Source of the DNA: Pseudomonas sp. MMS21 TM103
GTDB taxonomy: Bacteria; Pseudomonadota; Gammaproteobacteria; Pseudomonadales; Pseudomonadaceae
NCBI RefSeq assembly: GCF_022132145.1
Contig: NZ_JAJISP010000002.1
Coordinates: forward strand, 802,029 to 866,028
Direction of reading: 5' to 3'
Length of the DNA: 64,000 nucleotides
Shown here one piece after another: positions 35,643-47,116 of this stretch. The notes below the pieces were generated by a model that made no database searches, was not told the origin of the DNA, and saw nothing but the letters and a program-made list of their open reading frames with translations. Position 1 is the first letter of the stretch. Each line of letters opens with the position of its first letter. A program made the translations under genes and the position numbers.

Positions 35643-37358
35643 ATGCGCACCAGTCAGTTCCTGCTCTCGACACTCAAAGAAACCCCTTCCGATGCCGTGG
35701 TGATCAGCCACCAGCTAATGCTGCGCGCCGGAATGATCCGCAAACTCGCCTCCGGCCTGTATACCTGGCTGCCGATGGGCCTGCGCGTACTGCGTAAGGT
35801 CGAGAAGATCGTGCGCGAGGAGATGAACGCCGCCGGCGCGCTCGAGGTGTTGATGCCAGCCATCCAACCGGCCGAACTGTGGCAGGAGTCGGGCCGCTGG
35901 GAGCAGTACGGTCCGGAGTTGCTGCGCCTGAAAGATCGTCACGGCCGCGAATTCTGTGTCGGCCCGACCCATGAAGAAGTGATCACTGATCTGGCCCGCA
36001 ACGAACTGAGCAGCTACAAGCAGTTGCCGCTCAACATGTACCAGATCCAGACCAAGTTCCGTGACGAGATCCGCCCGCGCTTTGGCCTGATGCGCGGACG
36101 CGAATTCATCATGAAGGACGCCTACTCCTTCCATACGGATCAAGCCTCACTGCAGCAAACCTACGACCGCATGCACCAGGCCTACTGCAATGTGTTCAAC
36201 CGCCTGGGCCTGAACTTCCGCCCGGTGCAGGCCGACACCGGCTCCATCGGTGGCACTGGCTCCCACGAGTTCCACGTGCTGGCCGAGTCCGGTGAAGACG
36301 ACATCGCCTTCAGCGACAGCTCCGACTACGCCGCCAATATTGAGAAGGCCGAGGCCATTCCGCGCGAAACTGCACGCGGCGCCGCCACTGAAGAACTGCG
36401 CCTGGTCGATACGCCGAACACCAAGACCATCAATGACTTGGTCGAAGGCTTCAAGCTGCCCATCGAAAAGACCATCAAGACACTGGTGGTGCATGGCGCC
36501 GAAGACGGCAAGCTGATTGCCCTGATCATTCGCGGCGATCACGAACTGAACGAGATCAAGGCCGCCAACCTGACCCAGGTCGCCAGCCCGCTGGTCATGG
36601 CCACCGAAGCCGAACTGCGCGATGCCATCGGCGCTGGCGCAGGCTCCCTGGGCCCGCTTAACTTGCCGCTGCCGTGCATCATCGACCGCTCCGTGGCCCT
36701 GATGAGCGACTTCGCCATCGGCGCCAATATCGACGACAAGCACTACTTCGGCGCCAACTGGGAACGCGACCTGCCCTTGCCTGAAGTCGCCGACCTGCGC
36801 AACGTCGTCGCTGGCGATCCAAGCCCGGACGGCCAGGGCACCCTGGAAATCAAGCGTGGCATTGAGGTCGGGCATATCTTCCAGCTCGGCAGCAAGTACA
36901 GCGAAGCCATGAACTGCACGGTGATGGGCGAAAACGGCAAGCCGGCGATCCTCAGCATGGGCTGTTACGGCATCGGCGTATCGCGCGTAGTCGCGGCCGC
37001 CATCGAGCAGAATAACGACGAGCGCGGCATTCTCTGGAACGACACGCTGGCCCCCTTCCAGATCGCCCTGGTGCCGCTGCGCTATGAAACCGATGCCGTA
37101 CGTGAAACCACCGACCAACTCTATGCCGACCTGAGCGCTGCCGGTTTTGAAGTACTGCTCGATGACCGTGACAAAAAGACCAGTCCGGGCATCAAATTCG
37201 CCGATATGGAATTGATTGGCATCCCGCACCGCATCGTGATCAGCGATCGCGGCCTGGCCGAAGGCAATCTGGAATACAAGAGCCGCCAGGAAACCGAGGC
37301 TCAGGTGGTTGCCGTTGCCGACATCCTGCCCTTCATCCACGCACGTATCCGCCGCTGA
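35643..37358 (+). CDS. proS: Prolyl-tRNA synthetase
   Basis: Class II synthetase of 571 residues. It begins [20 protein letters not shown] and has motif 2 in [24 protein letters not shown], read in parts, the bacterial editing insertion domain (about residues 225-405) and motif 3 in [19 protein letters not shown]. The anticodon-binding domain ([11 protein letters not shown]...[21 protein letters not shown], in part) closes it. An in-frame ATG 24 bases upstream is less likely. Confidence 0.98.
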   Translation: MRTSQFLLSTLKETPSDAVVISHQLMLRAGMIRKLASGLYTWLPMGLRVLRKVEKIVREEMNAAGALEVLMPAIQPAELWQESGRWEQYGPELLRLKDRHGREFCVGPTHEEVITDLARNELSSYKQLPLNMYQIQTKFRDEIRPRFGLMRGREFIMKDAYSFHTDQASLQQTYDRMHQAYCNVFNRLGLNFRPVQADTGSIGGTGSHEFHVLAESGEDDIAFSDSSDYAANIEKAEAIPRETARGAATEELRLVDTPNTKTINDLVEGFKLPIEKTIKTLVVHGAEDGKLIALIIRGDHELNEIKAANLTQVASPLVMATEAELRDAIGAGAGSLGPLNLPLPCIIDRSVALMSDFAIGANIDDKHYFGANWERDLPLPEVADLRNVVAGDPSPDGQGTLEIKRGIEVGHIFQLGSKYSEAMNCTVMGENGKPAILSMGCYGIGVSRVVAAAIEQNNDERGILWNDTLAPFQIALVPLRYETDAVRETTDQLYADLSAAGFEVLLDDRDKKTSPGIKFADMELIGIPHRIVISDRGLAEGNLEYKSRQETEAQVVAVADILPFIHARIRR

Positions 37359-37382
37359 TTTCAGCCTTTTAAAAGAGCCGTC

Positions 37383-38336
37383 ATGTTCACACGAAGCACC
37401 CTAGGCCGCGTCGGCGCCGCACTCTGCGGCGCCCTCTTTTTGAGTGGCTGCGCCAACCAGCTGCCGCAACGCAGCGAACACGAGGAGCGTGTCGAACGCA
37501 AACTGCTGGACCACAGCCTACAGATAGACGTTGGCGAGCCGCGCGTACTGGAACTGCCGCAGCGGCGGGTGCGGGTGCACGAACAGAAAACCTTTGAGGT
37601 GACCGCGTTCGAGGTCAGCCGTCGCTACGACCGCTACACGCCCTATCAGCCCTGGCGCGAACTCTACGAAGTGCCGCTGGGCGCCGTTGCCGTGGTCTCC
37701 GGTATCGGCGCCAACGCCCTCAACGTGGTGTTGCTCGGCAGCCTGCCGGACAGTGCCACAAAAGACTGGATCAGCTATGGCTTTGCCGGGCTTAACCCGT
37801 TCATCAACGTCGAGTCCAACGGCCGCTCGCAGCAGAACCTCGCCAGCCTCGACGAGCAACGCCGGGACGCCCGCATGGAATACTCCAGCCTGCCCTGGGC
37901 CGAGCGCTCGGTACTGGTCAAAGCCGACGGACAAACCCATGAACTGCTGACCGACCGCAATGGCGTGCTGCGCCTCAACCTGCTCGACAGCCCCTTTGCC
38001 GAGCAGGATGTCAGCCGCATCGGCACCTTGCAGCTGAGCGTCGCAGACCCGCAAGGCTCGACCCGAGCGGATGCCTCCTTACTGGTCAGCCTCACCCTGC
38101 GCGGCAAATTGCAGGAAGCGCACACGCTGATCTATGACGACCTGGAAGGCGATGACGTCGAACAGTGGGTGCATCGGGTTAAGCGCTTGTCCGAGCTGGG
38201 CCTGGAGGAAGAGGCCAGTGAACTGGAACAGAGCCTGATCGAGCTGACCCGCAACGATCCCGAACTGCAGGAGAGCTTTCTGCAGGCGCTGATGCAGGAC
38301 GCCGGGCGCCTGGTCGCCGATCCCGGCAACGACTGA
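37383..38336 (+). CDS. Conserved outer-membrane lipoprotein of unknown function
   Basis: 317-residue lipoprotein with a signal peptide ending in the lipobox LFLSGCANQ (Cys at about 24). The central part (about 95-150) has a hydrophobic GAVAVVSGIGANALNVVLLGSL; the C-terminal quarter is Glu-rich and helical (VHRVKRLSELGLEEEASELEQ). Residue +2 is Ala, so Lol export to the outer membrane is expected. I do not recognise a domain. It follows proS by 24 bases and precedes a lytic transglycosylase by eight, suggesting a joint role at the cell wall. Confidence 0.75.
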   Translation: MFTRSTLGRVGAALCGALFLSGCANQLPQRSEHEERVERKLLDHSLQIDVGEPRVLELPQRRVRVHEQKTFEVTAFEVSRRYDRYTPYQPWRELYEVPLGAVAVVSGIGANALNVVLLGSLPDSATKDWISYGFAGLNPFINVESNGRSQQNLASLDEQRRDARMEYSSLPWAERSVLVKADGQTHELLTDRNGVLRLNLLDSPFAEQDVSRIGTLQLSVADPQGSTRADASLLVSLTLRGKLQEAHTLIYDDLEGDDVEQWVHRVKRLSELGLEEEASELEQSLIELTRNDPELQESFLQALMQDAGRLVADPGND

Positions 38337-38344
38337 GCTGGAGC

Positions 38345-38917
38345 ATGGCCGTGCGCCTGTGTCTGACACTTCTGATTATGCTGCTGTGCCTGCCCAGCCA
38401 TGCCAACCTGCGCCAGGCCCCCGAACCGGAACTACGAGTGCTGCTACAACGCACCGTGGCCGAAGCCGACAGCTTTCAGGATCGTTTCGATGCGGAAGTC
38501 TGGCTACTGGACATGTCGACCCGCATGACTCGCTACATCCCCGCCACCGAAGAACGCCTGACCCTGCTCAGGCTGGTGCACCGCGAAGCCAGCAAGGCCG
38601 GTTTGCGTCCCGATCTGGTCCTGGCCCTGATTCACACGGAAAGCCATTTCGACCGTTTCGCCATTTCCTCGGCCGGCGCCCAGGGCATGATGCAGGTCAT
38701 GCCCTTCTGGAAAGCCGAACTAGGTCGCCCGCAAGACAACCTCACCGATAACGCCACCAATCTGCGCTACGGCTGCACCATCCTCAGCTTCTATTTGCGC
38801 AAAGAGAACGGCAACCTGAGCCGCGCCCTGGCCCGCTACAACGGCAGCCTCGGCAAGCTGACCTACCCCACCAAGGTCATCGGTTTCTGGCACGACTTCT
38901 GGTACGTCAAGCCGTGA
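38345..38917 (+). CDS. Lytic transglycosylase, SLT domain (MltC/Slt-like)
   Basis: Secreted 190-residue muramidase-like enzyme cleaving peptidoglycan to 1,6-anhydro-muropeptides. A signal peptide (LTLLIMLLCLPSHA) precedes a helical part, then the SLT domain from about residue 85: LVLALIHTESHFDRFAISSAGAQGMMQVM with the catalytic Glu in HTESHF, and YNGSLGKLTYP. Start lies eight bases after the lipoprotein gene stop; AGCTGGAGC precedes the ATG. Confidence 0.9.
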   Translation: MAVRLCLTLLIMLLCLPSHANLRQAPEPELRVLLQRTVAEADSFQDRFDAEVWLLDMSTRMTRYIPATEERLTLLRLVHREASKAGLRPDLVLALIHTESHFDRFAISSAGAQGMMQVMPFWKAELGRPQDNLTDNATNLRYGCTILSFYLRKENGNLSRALARYNGSLGKLTYPTKVIGFWHDFWYVKP

Positions 38918-39186
38918 CTCGCAAATGGCTGGACGCAGCCTCTAGGTTCCGAGTTCGTGTGCAAGCTAGCCGACATCGCAGGCCAAGCGCATAGCTCGCA
39001 GAAGGGGCCGCCCCGCTGTCGACTCCACGCTGTCGCGCAGCAAACTGGGTGCTCGGCCCTGCTGTAGATAAGGCGAGACCTTCTACCTATACCACCCGTC
39101 ACCCGTCTGCCATCCGGAGAAGATTCGCGCGCACCGCCCCCCCGCATTGCAGCCTGGCAACCACGCCATCGTGCAGCTGCACGCCA

Positions 39187-39462
39187 TCAGCGCCGCACGA
39201 CGAACCCGGCGATCCCTTGCAACGCCTGTTCCTCCAACGCGAGCGTGGTGACCTTGGCCTTTGCCGGCCCCTGCTCCAGCCAGGCGGCCAGCTCGCGCAC
39301 CGCGGGCTCCTCACCTTCGAGCAACACCTCGACGCGACCGTCGCCGAGGTTACGAACCCAGCCATCCACATCCAGGCGCTCGGCTTGCTCGGCAGTGGCC
39401 TGGCGAAAAAACACCCCCTGCACCCGACCGCTGACATACCCATGTAAACAAATTCGCTGCAT
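39187..39462 (-). CDS. acyP: Acylphosphatase
   Basis: 91-residue enzyme hydrolysing carboxyl-phosphate bonds. The active-site pattern is CLHGYVSGRVQGVFFRQAT (Arg) with Asn in GWVRNLGDGRVEVLLEGE. It starts four bases past the TlpA-like gene stop. An upstream in-frame ATG at 39654 would cover that gene and is not used. Confidence 0.94.
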   Translation of the reverse strand: MQRICLHGYVSGRVQGVFFRQATAEQAERLDVDGWVRNLGDGRVEVLLEGEEPAVRELAAWLEQGPAKAKVTTLALEEQALQGIAGFVVRR

Positions 39463-39466
39463 GCCA

Positions 39467-39946
39467 CTAGCCTCCATTACGCAATACCTGCACCCGCGCC
39501 GCCAACCCGGCCGCCGTCTGCTCGCCGAGCAAGCGTTCGCGCATCTGCCCCTGGTCATCGACAATATAGGTGGCCGGCAACACGGAATTGGCCGGCAGTC
39601 CAAAGCGCGCGGCAGGGTCTTGCGCGAGCACGGTGTAATCAATCCCCATCGCATCTGAGGCCTTGCTCAACTGTGCGCCCAGCAGGCCATCGAAGTTAAC
39701 CCCCAATACGCGCACCGACCGCGCCTCGAGCTGGGCGGCCAGCGCATTCAGTTCGGGAATTTCGCTACGACAGGGCGCGCACCACTCGGCCCAGTAATTA
39801 ATCACCAACCACTGGCCTTCCAGGCGCTCAGCCGGTACCTTTCGTCCATACTGATCGACGCCGACATCTTCAGCGCAACCCGCCAGAATCAAGCCGGCGC
39901 AAATTCCCATTAGCGTTCGTATAACAACCTGGAGTCGCGTCCCCAT
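39467..39946 (-). CDS. TlpA/ResA-like thioredoxin-fold lipoprotein
   Basis: 159-residue membrane-anchored thiol-disulfide protein. The lipobox is LILAGCAED (Cys at about 24) and the active site is WAEWCAPCRSE. cis-Pro is in SVLPATYIVDD. Asp at lipoprotein position +3 and not +2 leaves the destination membrane open. Family members reduce periplasmic disulfides, for example in cytochrome c maturation. It diverges from the PilZ-like gene over 30 bases and is paired with acyP. Confidence 0.9.
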   Translation of the reverse strand: MGTRLQVVIRTLMGICAGLILAGCAEDVGVDQYGRKVPAERLEGQWLVINYWAEWCAPCRSEIPELNALAAQLEARSVRVLGVNFDGLLGAQLSKASDAMGIDYTVLAQDPAARFGLPANSVLPATYIVDDQGQMRERLLGEQTAAGLAARVQVLRNGG

Positions 39947-39976
39947 GCATTCGCTCCTCGTCCTGATTGGCTTGAT

Positions 39977-41386
39977 ATGACCCTAGATGCCTTGCGCCTT
40001 GAAGTGCCGGACATCCTCGAAGAAGACGCGGCTCCGCTGGCCGACCTCAACGAGCGTTTAGCTCAAGCTCGTTTGCTGCAACATGAAGAGGCACTGCAAC
40101 AAGTGTTCAGCCTGCTGTTCAAGCTGAACCGCAGTGCCATGACCTTACTCGAAAGGCAGCGCGCGCTGCAAAATTGCAGCGATGAATATCGACACTATGC
40201 CGCGGTCTACCTTGACGGCAAGCCCCCATCGCAGTTGTTCGTGCGCCTGTGCGACGAGCTGGCTATCGGCTTCAAACGCCTGCTGCTGCAGATCCTCAAA
40301 GGCCGGCAACCCTCGCGCCCACATTTGGCCTGGTGCCTGTACATGGCCCTGCACTTCATCGCGCAGAGCCTGTTGCGTCACTACCAGCTGTATCAGGAAC
40401 CGCCGCCCAGCCTGTGGCGCGACAGCCATCTGCTGTATTGGATCGGCGAACATCAGGAATGTTTGGATGAACCGGTCGCAGCAGCCTTCCAGCCAAAGCC
40501 GGCAAGCACCTTGCGCGGCCTATACCAGCAGATGCTGCTGCTCGCCTTGAGCAACCCGTTTCATCTTGGCGAGGGCGAATGTCCGCAGCTGTTTGGCGCA
40601 CTGGCACCCCTGGCAGGCCTGGCGCGCTTACGGCCCTGGGATGACGAGGGCGACAGCGAAGCCCCGGTCGTCGATCTGACAGAGTCGCAACCCTGTCTCG
40701 GCTATGCGCAACAACCCGACGGCAGCCGCGACTACTTGCGGCGCTTCGAACTGGGCGCATTGCTGGTTGCTCTGCATGATCCGGCCCCACTGCAGAGCAC
40801 CAGCGAGCGCCAACTGCTCGAGCGTGTACAGCACCACTGGATGGGCCAGCAACAGCGTCGCTACCCGCGCGAAGAGTTTGATGTTGCCTGCAACCTGCTG
40901 ATCGGCTTGCCAGCCATCCACGCCCAACTGCTGGAGCAACGGCCTTCTCCCTCGACAGCCCAGATGCTCGATGCCAGTGCAGGAGGCGCGCGCCTGCTGT
41001 GTCACCCCGATCAAGTAGCGCAGGTAGCAGTGGGTCAGTTGGTGCTCTTGCTGACCAGCAACCCGGCACCACTTCTGGCGTTAGTGCGCTGGCGCCATAT
41101 CAATATCGAGGGGCTGCACCTGGGCCTGCACTACCTCAAAGGCCTGGCAAAACCGGTGTGGCTGCGCCGCACCCCCAGCGCACAAACTCACCAAGGCGTG
41201 TTGCAGAGCACACCAACACCCGGCAATGGCTGGCATCACGGACTCTGGCTGCCCAATGGGCAGTTCGGCGAAGGGGAAAACCTTTGGCTGCAGCAGGCCA
41301 ACGTGCATAACCAGGTGATCATGCCACTCCCCCCGGCCAACCTCAGCACTGCCTCGGTCACGCGCCATCCGCTGCAGCTGGCCTGA
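39977..41386 (+). CDS. Large protein with C-terminal PilZ-like signature, candidate c-di-GMP receptor
   Basis: 469-residue protein with no signal peptide. Residues 1-280 are mostly helical and match no domain I know. The PilZ signature follows: R294-R-Y-P-R298 (RxxxR) and D332-A-S334-A-G-G337 (DxSxxG), about 35 residues apart as in c-di-GMP-binding PilZ domains, then strands VGQLVLLLTSN and ALVRWRHIN. A final 60 residues are Pro/Gly-rich. It is not among the PilZ proteins usually listed for P. aeruginosa, as I recall. It stands alone, divergent from the TlpA-like gene. Confidence 0.7.
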   Translation: MTLDALRLEVPDILEEDAAPLADLNERLAQARLLQHEEALQQVFSLLFKLNRSAMTLLERQRALQNCSDEYRHYAAVYLDGKPPSQLFVRLCDELAIGFKRLLLQILKGRQPSRPHLAWCLYMALHFIAQSLLRHYQLYQEPPPSLWRDSHLLYWIGEHQECLDEPVAAAFQPKPASTLRGLYQQMLLLALSNPFHLGEGECPQLFGALAPLAGLARLRPWDDEGDSEAPVVDLTESQPCLGYAQQPDGSRDYLRRFELGALLVALHDPAPLQSTSERQLLERVQHHWMGQQQRRYPREEFDVACNLLIGLPAIHAQLLEQRPSPSTAQMLDASAGGARLLCHPDQVAQVAVGQLVLLLTSNPAPLLALVRWRHINIEGLHLGLHYLKGLAKPVWLRRTPSAQTHQGVLQSTPTPGNGWHHGLWLPNGQFGEGENLWLQQANVHNQVIMPLPPANLSTASVTRHPLQLA

Positions 41387-41513
41387 ACCACAGAAACTGC
41401 GAGACGGATCACAGCGAACGACGGCCGAGTGCACAGTTTGCTCGACACACCCCTGCTTATAATTCGCTGGCCATCGTATCGCTACGCTCCGCCATAAGAC
41501 CGGGAACAGCACA

Positions 41514-41906
41514 ATGACCAACGCCCACGACAAGTTGATCGGCCCTGCGCCATCGCGCATCGTCGATGCTGCCCATCTGCTGGTCACGCCCTACGACGGG
41601 CGTGTAGCCGAATACAACATCGCGACCTGGCTACAATTGCCGGGACTGGCCAATCTGCCGGTATCTTTGCTGGTCAGCTACCGTGATGGCGACAAGCGCC
41701 ACGAGGTCAGCGTGGATCACGGCAAGGTCAGCCCGCACGACAAAATTCTGCTGTCCGGTGTCGCCCGACTTCCGGTCCGGAAAAAGATCGAAGACATGCA
41801 GATACGCCTGCGCTCGGCAGTGCCGACGGCAACTCTGGTGGTCGAAGAGCTGTTCATACAAGCGGTCGAAGCGACCCGCCAAAACAGCCGCCAAGCTTCA
41901 GCCTGA
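41514..41906 (+). CDS. Conserved protein of unknown function
   Basis: 130 residues, no signal peptide or membrane segment. The middle resembles a beta-rich fold (NLPVSLLVSYRDGDKRHEVSVDHG), and the C-terminal third is helical (VVEELFIQAVEATRQ). I recognise no domain. A good intrinsic terminator directly follows, which supports the gene being real. It lies 127 bases after the PilZ-like gene. Confidence 0.6.
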   Translation: MTNAHDKLIGPAPSRIVDAAHLLVTPYDGRVAEYNIATWLQLPGLANLPVSLLVSYRDGDKRHEVSVDHGKVSPHDKILLSGVARLPVRKKIEDMQIRLRSAVPTATLVVEELFIQAVEATRQNSRQASA

Positions 41907-41926
41907 GCCAGCAGATCGTCGACCAC

Positions 41927-41951
41927 CCCCCGCGCAGAGCCGCGGGGTTTT
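41927..41951 (+). terminator. Intrinsic terminator
   Basis: CCCCGCG pairs with CGCGGGG across CAGAGC... and is followed by TTTT. It ends the unknown gene at 41514-41906. Confidence 0.82.
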
Positions 41952-41958
41952 GCTTGGC

Positions 41959-42159
41959 TCATCCACCCACTCGCGCCGCACAGCCGTTTCGCTCGGCCAG
42001 TGGTTCAGGTTCGGGCAGAGGAGACACCAGCGACTCGGGCCAGCGTGCAAAATTCAGCCCGGTAATCCGGTTCAGTCGCTCCAGCGCCTCGTGCGGATCG
42101 CGCTGATGCAGGTAGATCAACTTGCCCTTAGTGGCGTCGCTAAAATGTTCAGCTGTCAT
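41959..42159 (-). CDS. Small conserved protein of unknown function
   Basis: 66 residues, cytoplasmic, with RDPHEALERLNRITGLNFARWP as a helical core and a Pro/Glu-rich tail. I recognise no domain. AAGGCG precedes the ATG at moderate spacing. It lies 159 bases downstream of the YihY gene on the same strand. Confidence 0.55.
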   Translation of the reverse strand: MTAEHFSDATKGKLIYLHQRDPHEALERLNRITGLNFARWPESLVSPLPEPEPLAERNGCAARVGG

Positions 42160-42318
42160 GGCACGCCTTCAACCCCATCAATCCCGGCAACCTGATTGCA
42201 ATATGCCATAACGATTGCCAGAAGCGTGCCAGCCTGCATTTCGTCCCCCACCGCGGGGCTGTCATTGCCCACGCAGGTAACCGAAGATCGACTGCGCGCC
42301 GCAAACTGACGCTTTTTG

Positions 42319-43539
42319 TCACTCCGTTACAGGGTTCAGCCAGTCCGCCAGACTGCCATCGAACAGCACTGCCTGCTCCTCATACAGCCGCTCCAACGCA
42401 TGACGTAACGCTGGATACCAGGGCTCATCGAGCCGCTCCGGCAACTGGCTGAGCTGCGGTAGCGGCCAGGGGCTGCGGTTCAGCAGCTGCTGCAGGCTGT
42501 AATGATCGAGATCACGGATCAACACCCAGGCCCCCGCGCTGGTCGGCGCGACCAACTGCTGCCGCTCGAGAAACTCGAGCACCTCTTCCCACTCATGCTC
42601 CGGCAACTGCCAGCCCAGGCGCTGCACATCGCGATGTCGTACTTTCAGGCCCGACTGCTGACGCGCATAAAACACCCGCAAGATCCCCATCACCACCAAC
42701 AACCGCGGCATGGCGAGCTTGCGCCACTTATGCGATGAGCTCAGGTTGCAGACCAATTCGGCACCAAACAACACGATCAACCAGGACAGGTAAATCCACA
42801 ACAGGAACAACGGCACCGTGGCAAAGGCCCCGTAAATCAACTGATACCCCGGAAACCGCTGAACATAGAGCCCAAACAGCGCTTTAGCCACCTCGAACAA
42901 TACGGCGGTGAATACTCCGCCCAACAGCGCATGCTGAAAGGGCACTCGCGCATTGGGTACCGTGGCATAGAGCAAGGTAAAGGCCGCCACGCTGAAGAGC
43001 AGTGGCGCGAAACTCAACAAGGTTTTTGCCCCAATCAGCGCATCAGGCCCAGAGATCAGCGACAGCGAAGCGATATAGGTACTGACCGCGAAGCCAGCGC
43101 CGAGCAGGATTGGCCCCAGACTCAAAATCGCCCAATACAGCAGAAAGCTCGAGGCTCCCCGGCGCGGCTGACGTACCCGCCAGATGGTGTTGAAAGCCTT
43201 TTCAATGGTTAGCAGCATCAAAAAAGCGGTAACCGCCAGCACCACCACGCCAATCCAGGTCAACTGACGGGCTTGGGCCGTGAAGTTGCGCAGGTACTCC
43301 TGGACCATTTCCCCGGCCGACGGGACGAAGTTTCGGAAAATAAACGCCTGGATTTGCTCGCCCGTGCCTTGAAATGCCGGCACGGCAGAGAGCATGGCAA
43401 AGGTTACGGTCATCATCGGCACCACCGCGAACAGCGTGGTGTAGGTCAAGGCGGCGGCATTGTTGGCGCCGCGATCGGCGAGAAAGCGCTGCAGCAGAAA
43501 GCGCCAGAATTCCATCCAATCATTCAAGCGCTGACGCAT
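42319..43539 (-). CDS. YihY/BrkB-family inner-membrane protein
   Basis: 406-residue membrane protein with about six segments. The family signature appears as [22 protein letters not shown], read in parts, [13 protein letters not shown] and [28 protein letters not shown]. The C-terminal 130 residues are soluble. The family was once called ribonuclease BN, but that activity belongs to a different protein; its function is unsettled. Confidence 0.9.
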   Translation of the reverse strand: MRQRLNDWMEFWRFLLQRFLADRGANNAAALTYTTLFAVVPMMTVTFAMLSAVPAFQGTGEQIQAFIFRNFVPSAGEMVQEYLRNFTAQARQLTWIGVVVLAVTAFLMLLTIEKAFNTIWRVRQPRRGASSFLLYWAILSLGPILLGAGFAVSTYIASLSLISGPDALIGAKTLLSFAPLLFSVAAFTLLYATVPNARVPFQHALLGGVFTAVLFEVAKALFGLYVQRFPGYQLIYGAFATVPLFLLWIYLSWLIVLFGAELVCNLSSSHKWRKLAMPRLLVVMGILRVFYARQQSGLKVRHRDVQRLGWQLPEHEWEEVLEFLERQQLVAPTSAGAWVLIRDLDHYSLQQLLNRSPWPLPQLSQLPERLDEPWYPALRHALERLYEEQAVLFDGSLADWLNPVTE

Positions 43540-43608
43540 GCCCTCTCCTTAGCGATTAGCCAACTGGCCCCATTGCAGACCACAAACACACCGCCCTGTT
43601 CAGACTAG

Positions 43609-45019
<1,411 letters not shown>

Positions 45020-45185
45020 GCTGGCTATTAGGACTGCTTCGCTGCACCGCGTTCCAGAGGCCGGGTTAGCGACGCTTACTGGCGACATCGACTCGAATGC
45101 CTTGCGACCCGGCAAAGCGCTGACAGTCACCTGGTAACGCAGGGCTGTAGCGCCGCCAACCCGCGAACTGTTGGCAGGCAACGGT

Positions 45186-45890
45186 TTACCAGCCCAGGAT
45201 TTCTTTCAGAAAGGGAATGGTCAGCCGGCGCTGAGCCTGCAGGGAGGCCTGATCCAAGCGTTCGAGCAACTCGAACAGCGCACTCATGCTGCGCTCGCCT
45301 CGGGTCAGGATAAAGCGACCGACTTCATCGCTGAGGTGCAGGCCGCGGCGTGAAGCGCGCAGCTGCAAGGCGCGCAACTTGTCTTCATCGGACAGCGACT
45401 GCAACTGGAAAACCAGGGCCAAGGTCAGGCGTGACTGCAAGTCGGCCAACTTGACTGGCAGTTCACGCGGCGAACTGCTGGCTGACAGGAGCAAACGCCG
45501 GCCGCTATCGCGCAAGCGGTTGAACAGGTGGAACAGGGCTTCTTCCCAGTCGTTGCGCCCGGCCACGGCATCCAGGTCATCGAGACAGACCAGTTCGAAC
45601 TGCTCCAGGTTATCCAGCATGTTCGGGCCATGCTCGACCAACTCGGCCAGCGGCAGATACACCGCGGGCTCACCGAGCTGCTCGAAACGCAGGCAGGCCG
45701 CCTGGAGCAGATGGGTACGGCCCACCCCCGCGCCGCCCCAGAGGTAGATCAGGCTTTCCGCCCAACCAGCCTCGGCTTCGCACAGGCGTTCGACATAGCC
45801 GAGCGCCGCGGCATTGGCGCCCGGATAGTAGTTGGCAAAGGTGGCGTCATCTCGCAGACGCACGCCCAAGGGCAGTTGAATGGGTCTCAT
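45186..45890 (-). CDS. hda: DnaA-regulatory inactivator Hda
   Basis: 234-residue AAA+ protein that, with the DNA clamp, converts DnaA-ATP to DnaA-ADP. The nucleotide site is WGGAGVGRTHLLQAA; the Walker A Lys is Arg, as is usual for Hda. Walker B is LVCLDDLDAV and the sensor region RDSGRRLLLSASSSP. The N-terminus QLPLGVRLRDDATFANY contains the short clamp-binding motif. It overlaps the permease gene upstream by four bases. Confidence 0.95.
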   Translation of the reverse strand: MRPIQLPLGVRLRDDATFANYYPGANAAALGYVERLCEAEAGWAESLIYLWGGAGVGRTHLLQAACLRFEQLGEPAVYLPLAELVEHGPNMLDNLEQFELVCLDDLDAVAGRNDWEEALFHLFNRLRDSGRRLLLSASSSPRELPVKLADLQSRLTLALVFQLQSLSDEDKLRALQLRASRRGLHLSDEVGRFILTRGERSMSALFELLERLDQASLQAQRRLTIPFLKEILGW

Positions 45891-46978
45891 GCGGGGTTGA
45901 TCGGCTCGTCAGAAACGCTGGGGGGTTCCCCATATAGATCAGAAAGTTTATATAAATCATGCGCATGACGCACTAAAACCATGATCACGGCAGCCACTGG
46001 CAGGGCCAGAAGCACGCCGGTGAAGCCGAATAGCTGGCCGCCGGCCATGATCGCGAAGATCACCGCCACCGGATGCAGGCCGATACGGTCACCGACCAGC
46101 CAGGGGGTCAGCAGCATCCCTTCGAGCATCTGGCCGAGGGTGAAGACGGCGGCAATGGCCAGCAGCGGGTAGAAATCGCTGCCGAACTGAAACAGGCCGG
46201 CCGTCAAGGCCGCACCGATCCCCACCACCACCCCCAGGTAGGGCACGATGCTGGCCAAACCGGCCAACAAACCGATCAACAACCCCAGCTCCAGGCCGAT
46301 CAGCATCAAGCCGACGGCGTACATCACCCCCAACGCCAGCATCACCAACAGCTGCCCGCGCAGAAAGGCACCGAGTACTTCGTGACATTCGCTGGCCAGC
46401 TTCACCACCAGACCTTCACGGGTGCGGGGCAACAAGCCACGCAACCTGGCGACCAGCAGATCCCAATCGCGCAGCAGATAAAAGCTGACCACCGGGATCA
46501 GCAGCAGATTGACCAGCCAGGCCAACAGCGCCAAGCCCGAGGCAGACGCTTTGGACAGCAGCATGCCGAGAATGTCGGTGGTTTGCCCCAGGTGCTCGGA
46601 AAATGCCGCCTTGAGCTGATCGAAACGCCAGAAACCGTTATGCAGCCCCAGCTTGGCCTGCACCCAGGGCAACGCCTGCTGCTGTGTCCAGTCGATCATT
46701 TGCGGGGCCAGTTCGTAGAGGCGCATCAGCTGCTTGCCGAGCATAGGCACCAGCACCAGCAGCAAGACCGCCAGAATCAGGCTGAACAGCGCGAAAACTA
46801 CGATCACGCCCCAGGTGCGCGAAAGCTTCCAGCGCTCGAGCCGATCGACCAGCGGATCCCCCAGATAGGCCAGCAGCACGCCGATCAGGAACGGCGAGAG
46901 AATCGGCTGCAACAGATACAGCAGCCAGCCGAGCAGGAGCAGCCCAGCTATCCATAGCCAGCGACGTGAATCAATCAT
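45887..46978 (-). CDS. AI-2E-family transporter (PerM-like)
   Basis: 363-residue permease-like protein with about seven segments. The family pattern includes GWLLYLLQPILSPFLIGVLLAYLGDP, read in parts, and VAVIFAIMAGGQLFGFTGVLLALPVAAV. The ATG at 46978 has GAGGG six bases upstream; a TTG six bases farther is unlikely. Substrate is unknown; members move AI-2 or Na+ and protons. Co-transcribed with hda. Confidence 0.9.
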   Translation of the reverse strand: MIDSRRWLWIAGLLLLGWLLYLLQPILSPFLIGVLLAYLGDPLVDRLERWKLSRTWGVIVVFALFSLILAVLLLVLVPMLGKQLMRLYELAPQMIDWTQQQALPWVQAKLGLHNGFWRFDQLKAAFSEHLGQTTDILGMLLSKASASGLALLAWLVNLLLIPVVSFYLLRDWDLLVARLRGLLPRTREGLVVKLASECHEVLGAFLRGQLLVMLALGVMYAVGLMLIGLELGLLIGLLAGLASIVPYLGVVVGIGAALTAGLFQFGSDFYPLLAIAAVFTLGQMLEGMLLTPWLVGDRIGLHPVAVIFAIMAGGQLFGFTGVLLALPVAAVIMVLVRHAHDLYKLSDLYGEPPSVSDEPINPA

Positions 46979-47116
46979 GCTCAACCCTCGAGTGGTACAA
47001 CCAGACAGTCAGCAGGCCCCTGCACAAAAACCTGGCCGCGCAACCTAACAAGCGCGAGTTCCGCGCCGAAGTGGCCGGCAGGTTTCAAGCGGGCTTATCC
47101 GCCGACCCGCGGCAGT

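Noticed and set aside
45186..45890. Hda Walker A Lys replaced by Arg as a defect
   Set aside because: This replacement is normal in Hda proteins.
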